A stretch of 9,041 bases of DNA from Marinilabiliaceae bacterium UBA5213 (GCA_002412555.1 DHVH01000031.1:1-9041), one strand, 5' to 3'. Shown: positions 1-7,611, counted from the stretch's first letter. Translations and numbers: made by a program. The notes: generated by a model from the sequence alone, not told the origin.

Positions 1-55
1 AAAAGTTACTGAAGCTCTTATCAGAGGGATGCGCTGAAATAATCAAATGTGTCAT
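1..55 (-). CDS. NAD(P)H dehydrogenase (quinone)/Flavodoxin_2-family protein, N-terminal fragment
   Basis: Only the first 18 codons are inside the window; the gene runs off the left edge. Read on the minus strand from an ATG at 55-53, the peptide is MTHLIISAHPSDKSFSNF. This has the short hydrophobic first beta-strand followed by AHPxxxSF that opens FMN-binding quinone reductases of the Flavodoxin_2 family (MdaB, KefF and YwrO relatives), where the loop after strand 1 binds the flavin phosphate. The likely role is two-electron reduction of quinones or similar acceptors by NAD(P)H in the cytoplasm. The gene diverges from the SNF2 helicase, with about 207 bases between the two starts. No clear promoter or ribosome-binding site was found for it. 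The family call rests on one short motif, so the exact substrate cannot be given. Confidence 0.68.
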   Translation of the reverse strand, partial: MTHLIISAHPSDKSFSNF

Positions 56-173
56 AATAGAAAAATAATCTGCTATCTTAATTCTGATAAATAAAACGTA
101 TCAACACTTGGTTTTGTTTCCCTAATAATTTATAAACGTCTGGTCCACGCCAACGGTTTTATAGAAATTCAAA

Positions 174-190
174 AAGGAATTGAGTTCCTT
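174..190. repeat. Inverted repeat AAGGAA-N5-TTCCTT upstream of the helicase promoter
   Basis: Two perfect 6-base arms (174-179 and 185-190) flank a 5-base centre. The repeat lies about 35 bases upstream of the -7 element at 225-232, so it could be an operator. No T tract follows it, which argues against a terminator. A repeat this short may also be chance. Confidence 0.3.
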
Positions 191-224
191 GCGCCTATCT
201 CCTATCATTTCGACTTCTATTCAT

Positions 225-232
225 TATCTTTG
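225..232 (+). promoter_or_regulatory. Bacteroidota-type -7 promoter element (TATCTTTG)
   Basis: TATCTTTG matches the Bacteroidota primary-sigma -7 consensus TAnnTTTG at every fixed position. It sits 30 bases before the helicase ATG, implying a 5' leader of roughly 20-25 bases. No TTG was found at the usual -33 spacing; the nearest, at 189-191, is 33 bases upstream. The assignment therefore rests on the -7 box and its position. Confidence 0.5.
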
Positions 233-262
233 CCTGTTTAAACACTAAGCAAACAGATAAGA

Positions 263-3253
263 ATGGAACAACTCATTGTAGTTTTCACATCCAAACGAAA
301 TATTGGCCTCACGGTCATCCCATATTTTGCTACATTTATTGAAAATCAGCCCATAACACTTCATGAGCATGCCACACCTGAGCATATAAAAGCAGAGCCT
401 GAGCGGTTTTCAGAGCAGCAAAAAGAGATGATTCTGCTTTTGACAAAAATCAGCGAACACAATTTGCACCGGCGCTATGGGAAAAAAGAATCTTTGAAAG
501 TGTTTATGGAACAGTTGCAGGTCCATCCTCATTTTGAAAAAGAAATACTACCATTTATCGACCGGACGATCTATTCTGCAATTAGTTTACTGGGACAGAG
601 CGGTTTAAAAGCCTACTATAAAGATGGGACCTTCAGCAATGTTTATACGTCCGATCGTTTGCTTATTAGAAATTCTCCCGCTCAGCCGGTATTTGATTTT
701 TCGCTCACCAGTGAAGGTCTTGATTATTCGCTGAAAGTCAGGCAAGCACGTGATGAAAATATGCCGGATAAGGAGTTCTCGCTTTTAGGTAGAGAAGTAG
801 AATTCATTAGTCGGGCAACAGCCGTTTTGAAAATTCATAATAACATCTACTATTTCAAGGACATAGACAGCAATAAATTCAAGCCGTTTTTGGATAAATC
901 GACCATCCATGTCCCCATGCGTCAGGTGGATATTTATATGGAAGGATTTGTCAGTAAATGCATCAGAAACTACGATGTAACAGGCAAAGGCTTTGAGGTA
1001 TTTGTAAAAAAAGAACACCCCTTGCCCCACTTGGCGCTCATAAAAGATTTGAAACACTTGCCGGTTTTAGGTCTGCATTTTAAATACGGGAAACGCATTT
1101 TTTTGGCCGACCGGCTGGCACCGGTTTATGTTGAGTATGTAAAGAATGAACATGGATATGCTTTTCATAAAATTGTCCGTGATTTTGAGTTTGAAGCATC
1201 CATCATTGATCGATTGCAGCAGTTGGGGCTAGTAAAAACAGGAGATGCCCTTTACCGCCCCGATACTTGTACCACTAAAATGAAAGCATCAGAAATGCTG
1301 GCGGTGGTGGCCGATTGGATAAATCTGAATAGGGAGTTACTTAATAAAGAGGGGTTTTCAATAGAAACAAACTTTGATAACCGAAATATTTTTGTGGGCA
1401 AATCATCCCTGGTAATTGACAGCAGTGAGGACAATGATTGGTTTGAAATCAAGGTAAAGGTGCAGGTGGGTGAATTTAGCCTCCCCTTTTTCAAATTCAG
1501 AAAAAACCTGATCGACGAGGATCCGGAATTTGAATTGCCTAACGGTCAAATATTTATGATTCCTCCCGAATGGTTTACCCGTTTTAGTGAGTTGTTTGAT
1601 TATGCCAAGGTGGATAGGCACATGATTCGTTTGCCCCGTTCGCATTTTCAGATATTGGAACGCGTGAAATTCGGGGTGAATCAAATCGACAAAGAAACGC
1701 GTCTGCCAAAAATTGTTTTCCCGGAGGTTGAGATTCCACAAGGTATACAAGCTCAATTAAGGCCTTATCAAACCGAAGGTTTTGCCTGGCTTAATTTTTT
1801 AATGGAGAACGGCTATGGCGGTATTTTGGCTGACGATATGGGCTTGGGTAAAACCCTCCAGACCATCACCTTGCTACAGAAGGTTTACCACAACATTGAG
1901 CGAGCCGGTATCGATCCTCAAGATGTACTTACGATGCCTGAAAAGGAAGCTGAAGTGCGCTCACAACAACTGTCCATATTTGATGCTCCGCCTGTAAAGA
2001 ACTTCAATAAAACGGGCATTGCAGCCTCCCTCATTGTCATGCCCACCTCCTTGGTACACAACTGGCAGGATGAACTAGCAAAGTTTTCACCTGGCATGCG
2101 TGTATACAACTACACCGGAACCAACAGATTACGCTCAAAGGATATTGGTAAAATTTTTCAGCATTACCATGTTGTACTTACGTCGTATGGTGTACTCAGG
2201 AATGACATCGACTTAATGGCCAATTACATTTTTCACTATTTTATTTTGGATGAAAGTCAGTACGTTAAAAATCCCACTTCCAAGGTTTATGAGGCCGTGA
2301 AGCTGATACAATCGAAGCATCGCTTAACGCTGACGGGTACACCCATAGAGAATTCATTGATCGATTTATGGGCACAAATGAACCTTGTTAATAAGGGTCT
2401 TTTAGGATCATTGGCCTTTTTTAAACGACACTTTGTGCAACCCATTACCCGGCAAAATGCCGAAGATAAAGAGTTGAAATTGCAGAAGCTGATTCAGCCC
2501 TTTTTACTGCGGCGCACCAAAGAAAAAGTTGCCAAGGATCTGCCCCCCATCATGGAACAGGTCTTGTATTGCGACATGACACCAGAGCAGGAGAAATTCT
2601 ACGAACGTGAAAAATCAGGTATTCGCAACAGCATTTATCAGGTGTTTGAACACAAAACGCCTGAGCAATCAGCCATTATGGCACTACAGGCACTTACGCG
2701 GTTGCGACAAATTGCCAATCATCCTGTTATGGTCGATGAGACCTACACGGGCTCATCCGGGAAATTTGAACAAATTGTAGATAAGCTGGAAAGCATTGTG
2801 GCAGAAGGCCACAATGTGTTGGTTTTCTCATCCTTTGTAAAAGATTTGGAACTACTCCAAAAGGAATTGGAGATCAAAAAACTGTCCTTCACCAAACTCA
2901 TTGGTTCAACGCGGGGGCGCGACAAGGTCATTAAGGAATTCAATGATAAGGCATCCATATTTCTGATTTCATTAAAGGCTGGAGGAGTGGGATTAAACCT
3001 GACCAAGGCCGATTACGTGTTTATGCTAAATCCCTGGTGGAATCCTGCTGCAGAATCACAGGCCATTAACAGGGCACATCGAATTGGGCAGACCAAGAAT
3101 GTGTTCGTGTACCGCTTTCTTTCTTCGGGTACCATAGAAGATAAAATTGCGCGCTTACAGCAAAAGAAGTCCCAGTTAGCCGATGTGTTTGTCAACAATA
3201 ATAACCCCTTAAGCGATCTAAGTCAAGCGGAAATACTGGAACTCTTTAGTTAG
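263..3253 (+). CDS. SNF2/Rad54-family DEAD/DEAH-box helicase (ATP-dependent DNA translocase)
   Basis: A 996-residue Swi2/Snf2 ATPase, expected to move along double-stranded DNA and remodel bound proteins. The two RecA-like lobes fill residues ~495-985: the Q-like segment LRPYQTEGFAWL (499-510), Walker A DDMGLGKT (524-531), motif II DESQ (663-666), motif III LTGTPIEN (690-697), motif V around SLKAGGVGLNLT (903-914) and motif VI QAINRAHRIGQ (933-943). The ~490-residue N-terminal part resembles the bacterial SNF2-associated region, notably around DWFEIKVKVQVGEF (392-405). I see no CxCx(n)CxH SWIM zinc finger. An insertion at about 548-590, between motif I and the next core strand, contains QLSIF. 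The ATG at 263 is supported by the -7 element upstream, though no strong ribosome-binding site is visible. The motor is intact. The cellular role is unknown; repair or transcription-associated remodelling is likely from the family. Confidence 0.95.
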   Translation: MEQLIVVFTSKRNIGLTVIPYFATFIENQPITLHEHATPEHIKAEPERFSEQQKEMILLLTKISEHNLHRRYGKKESLKVFMEQLQVHPHFEKEILPFIDRTIYSAISLLGQSGLKAYYKDGTFSNVYTSDRLLIRNSPAQPVFDFSLTSEGLDYSLKVRQARDENMPDKEFSLLGREVEFISRATAVLKIHNNIYYFKDIDSNKFKPFLDKSTIHVPMRQVDIYMEGFVSKCIRNYDVTGKGFEVFVKKEHPLPHLALIKDLKHLPVLGLHFKYGKRIFLADRLAPVYVEYVKNEHGYAFHKIVRDFEFEASIIDRLQQLGLVKTGDALYRPDTCTTKMKASEMLAVVADWINLNRELLNKEGFSIETNFDNRNIFVGKSSLVIDSSEDNDWFEIKVKVQVGEFSLPFFKFRKNLIDEDPEFELPNGQIFMIPPEWFTRFSELFDYAKVDRHMIRLPRSHFQILERVKFGVNQIDKETRLPKIVFPEVEIPQGIQAQLRPYQTEGFAWLNFLMENGYGGILADDMGLGKTLQTITLLQKVYHNIERAGIDPQDVLTMPEKEAEVRSQQLSIFDAPPVKNFNKTGIAASLIVMPTSLVHNWQDELAKFSPGMRVYNYTGTNRLRSKDIGKIFQHYHVVLTSYGVLRNDIDLMANYIFHYFILDESQYVKNPTSKVYEAVKLIQSKHRLTLTGTPIENSLIDLWAQMNLVNKGLLGSLAFFKRHFVQPITRQNAEDKELKLQKLIQPFLLRRTKEKVAKDLPPIMEQVLYCDMTPEQEKFYEREKSGIRNSIYQVFEHKTPEQSAIMALQALTRLRQIANHPVMVDETYTGSSGKFEQIVDKLESIVAEGHNVLVFSSFVKDLELLQKELEIKKLSFTKLIGSTRGRDKVIKEFNDKASIFLISLKAGGVGLNLTKADYVFMLNPWWNPAAESQAINRAHRIGQTKNVFVYRFLSSGTIEDKIARLQQKKSQLADVFVNNNNPLSDLSQAEILELFS

Positions 3254-3306
3254 AGTTACTTGAATTTTTGAGCACATTGTATTAAATTGAAGAGAAAAAA
3301 TATTTT

Positions 3307-3327
3307 GGCTTAATTATTGATTAAACC
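3307..3327. repeat. Imperfect AT-rich inverted repeat upstream of the head-GIN gene
   Basis: Arms GGCTTAAT and ATTAAACC (one C/A mismatch) flank the 5-base centre TATTG. It lies 19 bases before the head-GIN ATG and 53 bases after the helicase stop. It could be an operator or a weak leader hairpin. No T tract follows directly, and such AT-rich repeats often occur by chance. Confidence 0.22.
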
Positions 3328-3345
3328 TTCTATAAAAAAAACAAT

Positions 3346-4047
3346 ATGAAAAAACTATTTTTTGTTGTAGCCATATTCTGGATGAGTCTGCCCTTGATGG
3401 CACAGGATGAAACCACAAATTCTGAAGCTGTTGTGGAGACAAGACAACTGGCTCCTTTCGAAAATTTGACAGTTTCCCGCGGCATCAACGTAACCCTTGT
3501 TGAAGGTCTCTCGCCGAAAGCGGAAATTCATATTCAAAACGCACCAGTAGATGATGTTTTGTTGGAGCAATCCAACAAAAACCTTACCGTTCGCATGCGT
3601 GCCCGCATTAACAGGGATGTGGCCGTAAATGTCTATCTCTATTATCAAAATATCAATGAGATTACTGCTAGCAGTGGTGCAAGCGTTTATTCGGAGGACA
3701 TACTGGAAACTGATTTTCTGAAACTGGTAACCGGAACGGATGCCTCCATTCAGTTGGAAATTGAAGTCAACAAACTGGAGGCTTCTGCCTCCGCTTCCAG
3801 AATAGAATTGATGGGCAGCGCTCAGTCAATGGATATTAACGCCACCACCGGGGGGCGTTTCCTTGGTGCCAATCTGGAAAGCAAAGTAGCACTGATACGG
3901 GTCAATACAGGTGCCAGTGCACAGGTCTGGGTGACTGAGAATTTGAGCGCCCGGGCAGGTTCTGGTGCGAGTATAGAATACACTGGGGATCCGGCAAAAG
4001 TAGAAGTGCACACCAGCTTGGGTGGTCGAATTGAAGCAATCAAGTAA
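3346..4047 (+). CDS. Secreted head-GIN domain (DUF2807) protein
   Basis: A 233-residue exported protein of the 'putative auto-transporter adhesin, head GIN domain' family, common in Bacteroidota. Residues 1-19 form a typical signal peptide (KK, then a hydrophobic core, ending LMA before Q20). There is no lipobox cysteine, so the mature protein is probably soluble in the periplasm or outside the cell. The family start PFENLTVSRGINVTLVEG (37-54) is clear. From 108 to 232, short Gly/Ser/Ala motifs alternate with beta-strands (ASSGASVY, VTGTDASIQL, ASASASRIEL, ATTGGRFLG, VNTGASAQVWV, AGSGASIEY, TSLGGRIEAI), as expected of a right-handed beta-helix. No catalytic residues are evident, and the family's molecular role is not established. 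It lies 92 bases after the helicase, so cotranscription is possible but unproven. It ends 39 bases before a strong terminator. Confidence 0.9.
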   Translation: MKKLFFVVAIFWMSLPLMAQDETTNSEAVVETRQLAPFENLTVSRGINVTLVEGLSPKAEIHIQNAPVDDVLLEQSNKNLTVRMRARINRDVAVNVYLYYQNINEITASSGASVYSEDILETDFLKLVTGTDASIQLEIEVNKLEASASASRIELMGSAQSMDINATTGGRFLGANLESKVALIRVNTGASAQVWVTENLSARAGSGASIEYTGDPAKVEVHTSLGGRIEAIK

Positions 4048-4085
4048 TGCCGCCCTGTATTCAAAGGTAAACTTCAGCAACCATC

Positions 4086-4134
4086 AAAAAAACAGCTTCT
4101 CAAAGCACTAAAGCTAAGGGAAGCTGTTTTTTTT
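4086..4134. terminator. Bidirectional intrinsic terminator between the head-GIN gene and folD
   Basis: A perfect 14-base stem is formed by 4086-4099 and 4120-4133, with CAGCTTC pairing GAAGCTG next to an A run on one side and a T run (4127-4134) on the other. The structure gives a U tract on both strands. It lies in the 104-base gap between convergent genes, 39 bases after the head-GIN stop and 18 bases beyond the folD stop, so it can end both transcripts. Confidence 0.9.
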
Positions 4135-4151
4135 GCCTTTAGCCGGATGAC

Positions 4152-5024
4152 TTATTTATGACGGGCCGCCTTTAAAGTATTCAGCAGTAAAGATACAATG
4201 GTCATTGGGCCTACCCCGCCCGGAACTGGGGTAATGAAACTGCATTTAGGGGAAACATTGGGAAAATCAACATCTCCTTTTAGTCGCCATCCGCTTTTGG
4301 TTTCTGTAGATGGCACACGTGTTGTTCCTACATCAATAACAACAGCCCCTTCTTTAACCATATCTGCTTTTAAAAATTCGGGAATGCCCAGTGCCGCCAC
4401 AATGATGTCGGCTTGCAGGCAAATCTCTTTTAAATTGGCGGTGCGACTGTGGCATACGGTAACTGTTGCATCACCGGGATTGCCTTTCAAAGAAAGCAAA
4501 ATACTCATGGGGCGACCTACAATATTGCTTCGGCCAATGATCACCGCATGTTTGCCTTTGGTATCAATATTGTAACGCTTTAACAACTCCATAATACCTT
4601 GTGGGGTGGCTGAAACAAAGGCATCGGCACCGGTAATCATGCGTCCCAGGTTTTGGGGATGAAAACCATCCACATCTTTCTTGGGATCAATGGCTTCGGT
4701 GACTTTTTCCTCAGAAATATGTTTGGGTAGCGGAAGTTGAACAATAAAACCATCCACATCCGCATCTTCGTTGAGATTTTTAACTGCAGCCAACAGTTCA
4801 GCTTCGGTGACATCATTTCCAAATCGGATCAGGGAAGAGGCAAAGCCCACTTCTTCACACGACTTGATTTTAGCAGCGACATAGGTTTCACTGCCGCCAT
4901 CATTACCAACCAGAACTGCAGCCAGGTGAGGCTGCTTCATGCCGGATGAAATCATTTGCTTAACCTCCTGGGCTATCTCCAGCTTGACTGCCTGAGATGT
5001 TTTTTTTCCGTCAATCAGTTGCAT
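4152..5024 (-). CDS. folD: Bifunctional methylenetetrahydrofolate dehydrogenase/methenyltetrahydrofolate cyclohydrolase
   Basis: FolD catalyses NADP-dependent oxidation of 5,10-methylene-THF to 5,10-methenyl-THF and its hydrolysis to 10-formyl-THF, supplying one-carbon units for purine and formyl-Met-tRNA synthesis in the cytoplasm. The 290-residue length is normal. Diagnostic features are SETYVAAKIKSCEEVGF (45-61) with Tyr48 and the likely catalytic Lys52, QLPLP (96-100), DVDGFHPQNLGRM (117-129) with the folate-contacting Asp119, the dinucleotide-binding GRSNIVGRPM (164-173) and PVPGGVGPMT (266-275). The usual PCTPxG segment reads SATPQG, a variant I recall from Bacteroidota. The ATG start gives the normal MQLIDGK opening; AAGGA lies almost against the start codon, too close for a standard Shine-Dalgarno. 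It lies downstream of ffh on the same strand with a terminator between them, so it needs read-through or its own promoter, which I could not identify. Confidence 0.97.
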   Translation of the reverse strand: MQLIDGKKTSQAVKLEIAQEVKQMISSGMKQPHLAAVLVGNDGGSETYVAAKIKSCEEVGFASSLIRFGNDVTEAELLAAVKNLNEDADVDGFIVQLPLPKHISEEKVTEAIDPKKDVDGFHPQNLGRMITGADAFVSATPQGIMELLKRYNIDTKGKHAVIIGRSNIVGRPMSILLSLKGNPGDATVTVCHSRTANLKEICLQADIIVAALGIPEFLKADMVKEGAVVIDVGTTRVPSTETKSGWRLKGDVDFPNVSPKCSFITPVPGGVGPMTIVSLLLNTLKAARHK

Positions 5025-5063
5025 ATCCTTGTTTTTTATTTAGTCCATGTAGACCATAAAATT

Positions 5064-5099
5064 AAAAAAAAGGCAGAAGCTTTAATTGCTACTGCCTTT
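5064..5099 (-). terminator. Intrinsic terminator downstream of ffh
   Basis: On the minus strand, AAAGGCAG (complement of 5092-5099) pairs with CTGCCTTT (complement of 5069-5076). One T/T mismatch and three further pairs (AGC/GCT) extend the stem around a 7-base loop, and an uninterrupted run of eight T follows (complement of 5064-5071). It starts 17 bases after the ffh stop and lies 40 bases before the folD ATG, splitting the two co-oriented genes. Confidence 0.85.
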
Positions 5100-5115
5100 A
5101 TAATTAGTTGAGTTT

Positions 5116-6450
5116 TTAACGCCGTCCCATAGGCATATTGGCCATAAGCTTGGAGAGGTTCTTGCCCTGCCCCATCATTTTCATGACCTTGCGCGTATCT
5201 TCAAATTGTTTAATCAATCGGTTGACTTCCTGAATTGAAGTGCCACTTCCGGCAGCAATGCGTTTGCGGCGACTGCCATTTAGCAAGTCCGGGTTTTCTC
5301 TTTCGGCCGGTGTCATTGAAAAAATGATGGCCTCCACTTCTTTAAATGCGTCATCATCAAAATCCATATCCTTGATGGCTTTGCCCATGCCCGGAATCAT
5401 TCCGGCCAAATCTTTCAGGCTACCCATCTTTTTAATCTGCTGTATCTGACTCAGAAAATCATTGAAGCTAAATTGATTTTTTGCAATTTTCTTCTGCAAT
5501 TTGCGGGCTTCATCTTCATCAAACTGTTCCTGAGCACGCTCCACCAGTGATACAATATCACCCATGCCCAAAATACGATCGGCCATCCTGCTTGGGTGAA
5601 AAACGTCGAGGGCATCCATCTTTTCGCCTGTACCCACAAATTTGATGGGTTTGTTAACCACACTGCGTATAGAAAGTGCGGCACCACCTCTGGTGTCACC
5701 ATCTAGCTTGGTCAGCACAACACCATCAAAATCGAGCCGATCGTTGAATTCCTTCGCTGTATTGACCGCATCCTGACCGGTCATCGAATCTACCACAAAC
5801 AGAATTTCATGCGGTTTAACGGCATTTTTGATGGCAGAAATCTCGTTCATCATCTCCTCGTCCACTGCCAAACGACCGGCGGTATCAATGATGACTAAAT
5901 CATACCCCTTTTGTTTGGCTTCTTTAATGGCATCTTTGGCTATCTGAACAGGATCTTTGCTTCCTTCCTGGGTAAAGACTGGTACACCAATTTGTCCGCC
6001 AAGTACCTGCAGTTGGTTGATGGCAGCGGGACGGTAAACGTCACCGGCGACCAGTAATGGATTTTTAGATCGTTTGGTCTTTAAGAAGTTGGCCAACTTT
6101 CCGGTAAAGGTAGTTTTACCTGAACCTTGCAGACCAGCAATTAAAATCACGGCCGGTTCTCCTTTGAGGTTGATGTCGGTAGAGGCACCTCCCATCAGCT
6201 TGGTGAGCTCATCGTGGACAATCTTAACCATCATCTGTTCCGGCTTAACGGCCGAAAGCACATCTTGTCCCAATGCCTCCTCCTTCACCGTTTCGGTAAA
6301 AGTTTTGGCAGTTTTGAAGTTAACGTCGGCATCCAATAAGGCGCGACGAATATCTTTGAGCGTTTCCGCTACATTTATTTCAGTGATTTTACCCTGCCCT
6401 TTCAGCAGTTTAAACGATCGTTCAAGCTTTTCCGAGAGATTATCAAACAT
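5116..6450 (-). CDS. ffh: Signal recognition particle protein Ffh (SRP54 GTPase)
   Basis: Ffh binds 4.5S/SRP RNA and signal sequences of nascent chains and, with FtsY, delivers ribosomes to the membrane translocon. The 444-residue protein is full length. The N domain (about 1-95) is followed by the GTPase G domain: P-loop GLQGSGKTT (106-114), the SRP-specific insertion segment DVYRPAA (137-143), DTAGR (189-193), TKLDGD (247-252) and GTGEK (273-277). The methionine-rich M domain runs from about 325 to the end. It includes the finger-loop region KMGSLKDLAGMIPGMGK (341-357) and the RNA-binding helix-turn-helix SRRKRIAAGSG (393-403) followed by EVNRLIKQF (408-416). A -7 element lies 26 bases before the ATG and a terminator follows the stop, so it can be a single-gene unit, although it also lies 71 bases downstream of a co-oriented oxidoreductase gene. 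Confidence 0.98.
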   Translation of the reverse strand: MFDNLSEKLERSFKLLKGQGKITEINVAETLKDIRRALLDADVNFKTAKTFTETVKEEALGQDVLSAVKPEQMMVKIVHDELTKLMGGASTDINLKGEPAVILIAGLQGSGKTTFTGKLANFLKTKRSKNPLLVAGDVYRPAAINQLQVLGGQIGVPVFTQEGSKDPVQIAKDAIKEAKQKGYDLVIIDTAGRLAVDEEMMNEISAIKNAVKPHEILFVVDSMTGQDAVNTAKEFNDRLDFDGVVLTKLDGDTRGGAALSIRSVVNKPIKFVGTGEKMDALDVFHPSRMADRILGMGDIVSLVERAQEQFDEDEARKLQKKIAKNQFSFNDFLSQIQQIKKMGSLKDLAGMIPGMGKAIKDMDFDDDAFKEVEAIIFSMTPAERENPDLLNGSRRKRIAAGSGTSIQEVNRLIKQFEDTRKVMKMMGQGKNLSKLMANMPMGRR

Positions 6451-6475
6451 CTTTGTGGCTCATTTTAATTTGGCG

Positions 6476-6483
6476 CAAAAATA
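6476..6483 (-). promoter_or_regulatory. Bacteroidota-type -7 promoter element for ffh (TATTTTTG)
   Basis: Read on the minus strand, TATTTTTG matches TAnnTTTG at all fixed positions. It lies 25 bases upstream of the ffh ATG, implying a leader of about 20 bases. A TTG occurs further upstream (CTTGC), but with a spacer of about 28 bases, longer than usual for the -33 box, so only the -7 part is claimed. Confidence 0.5.
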
Positions 6484-6521
6484 GCAAAAAAATGTGGAGA
6501 AAAGGAGATAGCAAGCAGAAA

Positions 6522-7502
6522 TTACTCACCATAAACCACCTTTTCCATGGCCCAGTTAACTCTGGCGGCCGCATGCACATCGCTTACGCAAGGTTTATTG
6601 TGCAACAGTTTTTCAACCACCTGCTTAATCAGGTTATATTGAATGTTTTCGGGGTTCATATATGGAAATTCCAATTCTCCCTTCTTATTGTAAAGCAGGA
6701 CAGGTTCATGCCCAAAGCCCGAAAAGACAACTTTCCCCTTGGTGCCGATTATCTCCATTACATCTTCCTGGGCAGAAGGGTCTGTTACAAATGACCATGA
6801 GCCGGTACCGGTAACGCCATTTGTGAATTGATAAACAGCTGTTACCGTATCCTCGGCCTTATAAATTTTGCCACCATTAGTGGCAAAACCATGGATGGAA
6901 GTAATATCCCCAAAAACAAAGCTGAAAAAATCCAGTTGGTGCGAAGCCAGATCGTAAAAAATGCCGCCACCGGCCACAGACGGATCAATGCGCCAGGTTG
7001 GCACTTTTAAATTCATTTCCTGGGTGATAGGGGGACGGGTTAAGCGGATATTGGCCATAAGCGGCGTGCCGATATGCCCTTCATCTACCAGCTCCTTTAC
7101 CTTCAGAAAGCCCGGCAGGCTTCTTCTGTAGTAAGCCACAAAAAGGGCAATACCCGTTTCTTTTGATACTTGAATCATTTCCTGGCATTGAGCAAAAGTC
7201 GCTGCCATAGGTTTTTCGACATAAACAGGCTTGCCTGCTTTCATGGCTTTAATGGCATATTCAGCATGCGTTGAGGGTGGGGTAGCCACATAAATGGCGT
7301 TGACATCCCCATCCGCAATCAATTGATCGGCATCATTGTACCATTTGGGCACCTTGTGCCGGGTTGCATAATCTGCTGCCAATGCCCCATTTCTGCGCAT
7401 AACCGCCACCAAGTGCGATCCGTCTACTTTGTTAAAAGCAGGGCCGCTTTTCCTTTCCGTCACATCACCGCAACCTATAATGCCCCAGTTTACTTTTTTC
7501 AT
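6522..7502 (-). CDS. Gfo/Idh/MocA-family NAD(P)-dependent oxidoreductase
   Basis: A 326-residue cytoplasmic dehydrogenase of the glucose-fructose oxidoreductase/inositol dehydrogenase family. The N-terminal Rossmann fold begins VNWGIIGCGDVTERKSGPAF (4-23), with the glycine-rich loop GxxGCGxV. ATPPSTH (73-79) and the EKP motif VEKPMA (95-100), where Lys97 is the conserved catalytic or cofactor-contacting lysine, follow. The C-terminal alpha/beta domain has the family pattern GGGIFYDLASHQLDFF (178-193), supplying Asp184 and His188 in the active site. There is no signal peptide, so it is not a secreted Tat-type member. Similar sequences are often annotated as 1,5-anhydro-D-fructose reductase-like, but the substrate cannot be read from this sequence and its neighbours do not help. 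No terminator was seen before ffh, so some read-through into ffh is possible. Confidence 0.93.
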   Translation of the reverse strand: MKKVNWGIIGCGDVTERKSGPAFNKVDGSHLVAVMRRNGALAADYATRHKVPKWYNDADQLIADGDVNAIYVATPPSTHAEYAIKAMKAGKPVYVEKPMAATFAQCQEMIQVSKETGIALFVAYYRRSLPGFLKVKELVDEGHIGTPLMANIRLTRPPITQEMNLKVPTWRIDPSVAGGGIFYDLASHQLDFFSFVFGDITSIHGFATNGGKIYKAEDTVTAVYQFTNGVTGTGSWSFVTDPSAQEDVMEIIGTKGKVVFSGFGHEPVLLYNKKGELEFPYMNPENIQYNLIKQVVEKLLHNKPCVSDVHAAARVNWAMEKVVYGE

Positions 7503-7601
7503 CTGAATAATATTTATATAAAAGCTAACGCGTCTATTTGCAGGTAATTATATGCAAAAAGCTACTATTAAAAACACATTTGTGGTTTAAAAGTTCCTCA
7601 A

Positions 7602-7611
7602 TGTTGCAACA
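7602..7611. repeat. Perfect 10-base palindrome TGTTGCAACA in a divergent intergenic region
   Basis: TGTTGCAACA is a perfect palindrome located 100 bases upstream of the oxidoreductase start and about 168 bases upstream of the phosphoesterase start. Its position between divergent genes suits a regulator-binding site. No second copy was noticed, so the operator reading is tentative. Confidence 0.25.

Noticed and set aside
2..37. Plus-strand open tail KVTEALIRGMR* resembling the C-terminus of a LuxR/NarL-type regulator
   Set aside because: Only 11 codons. The minus strand over the same bases encodes a much better match (the AHPxxxSF opening of a Flavodoxin_2 protein with an ATG), so the tail is taken as chance.
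1403..1756. Minus-strand open frame of 117 codons inside the helicase gene
   Set aside because: It lies wholly within a well-supported gene, has no recognisable motif and its composition is that of an antisense shadow.
263..3253. SNF2 helicase as part of a phage-defence system such as DISARM
   Set aside because: No methyltransferase, phospholipase D-like, DUF1998 or nuclease partner is next to it; the neighbours are housekeeping genes.
6453..6794. Plus-strand open frame of 113 codons opposite the oxidoreductase and the ffh promoter
   Set aside because: It is antisense to conserved coding sequence and has no family signature or initiation signal.
4152..7502. Oxidoreductase-ffh-folD as a functional operon
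   Set aside because: A promoter element before ffh and a terminator after it break the unit, and the three functions are unrelated.
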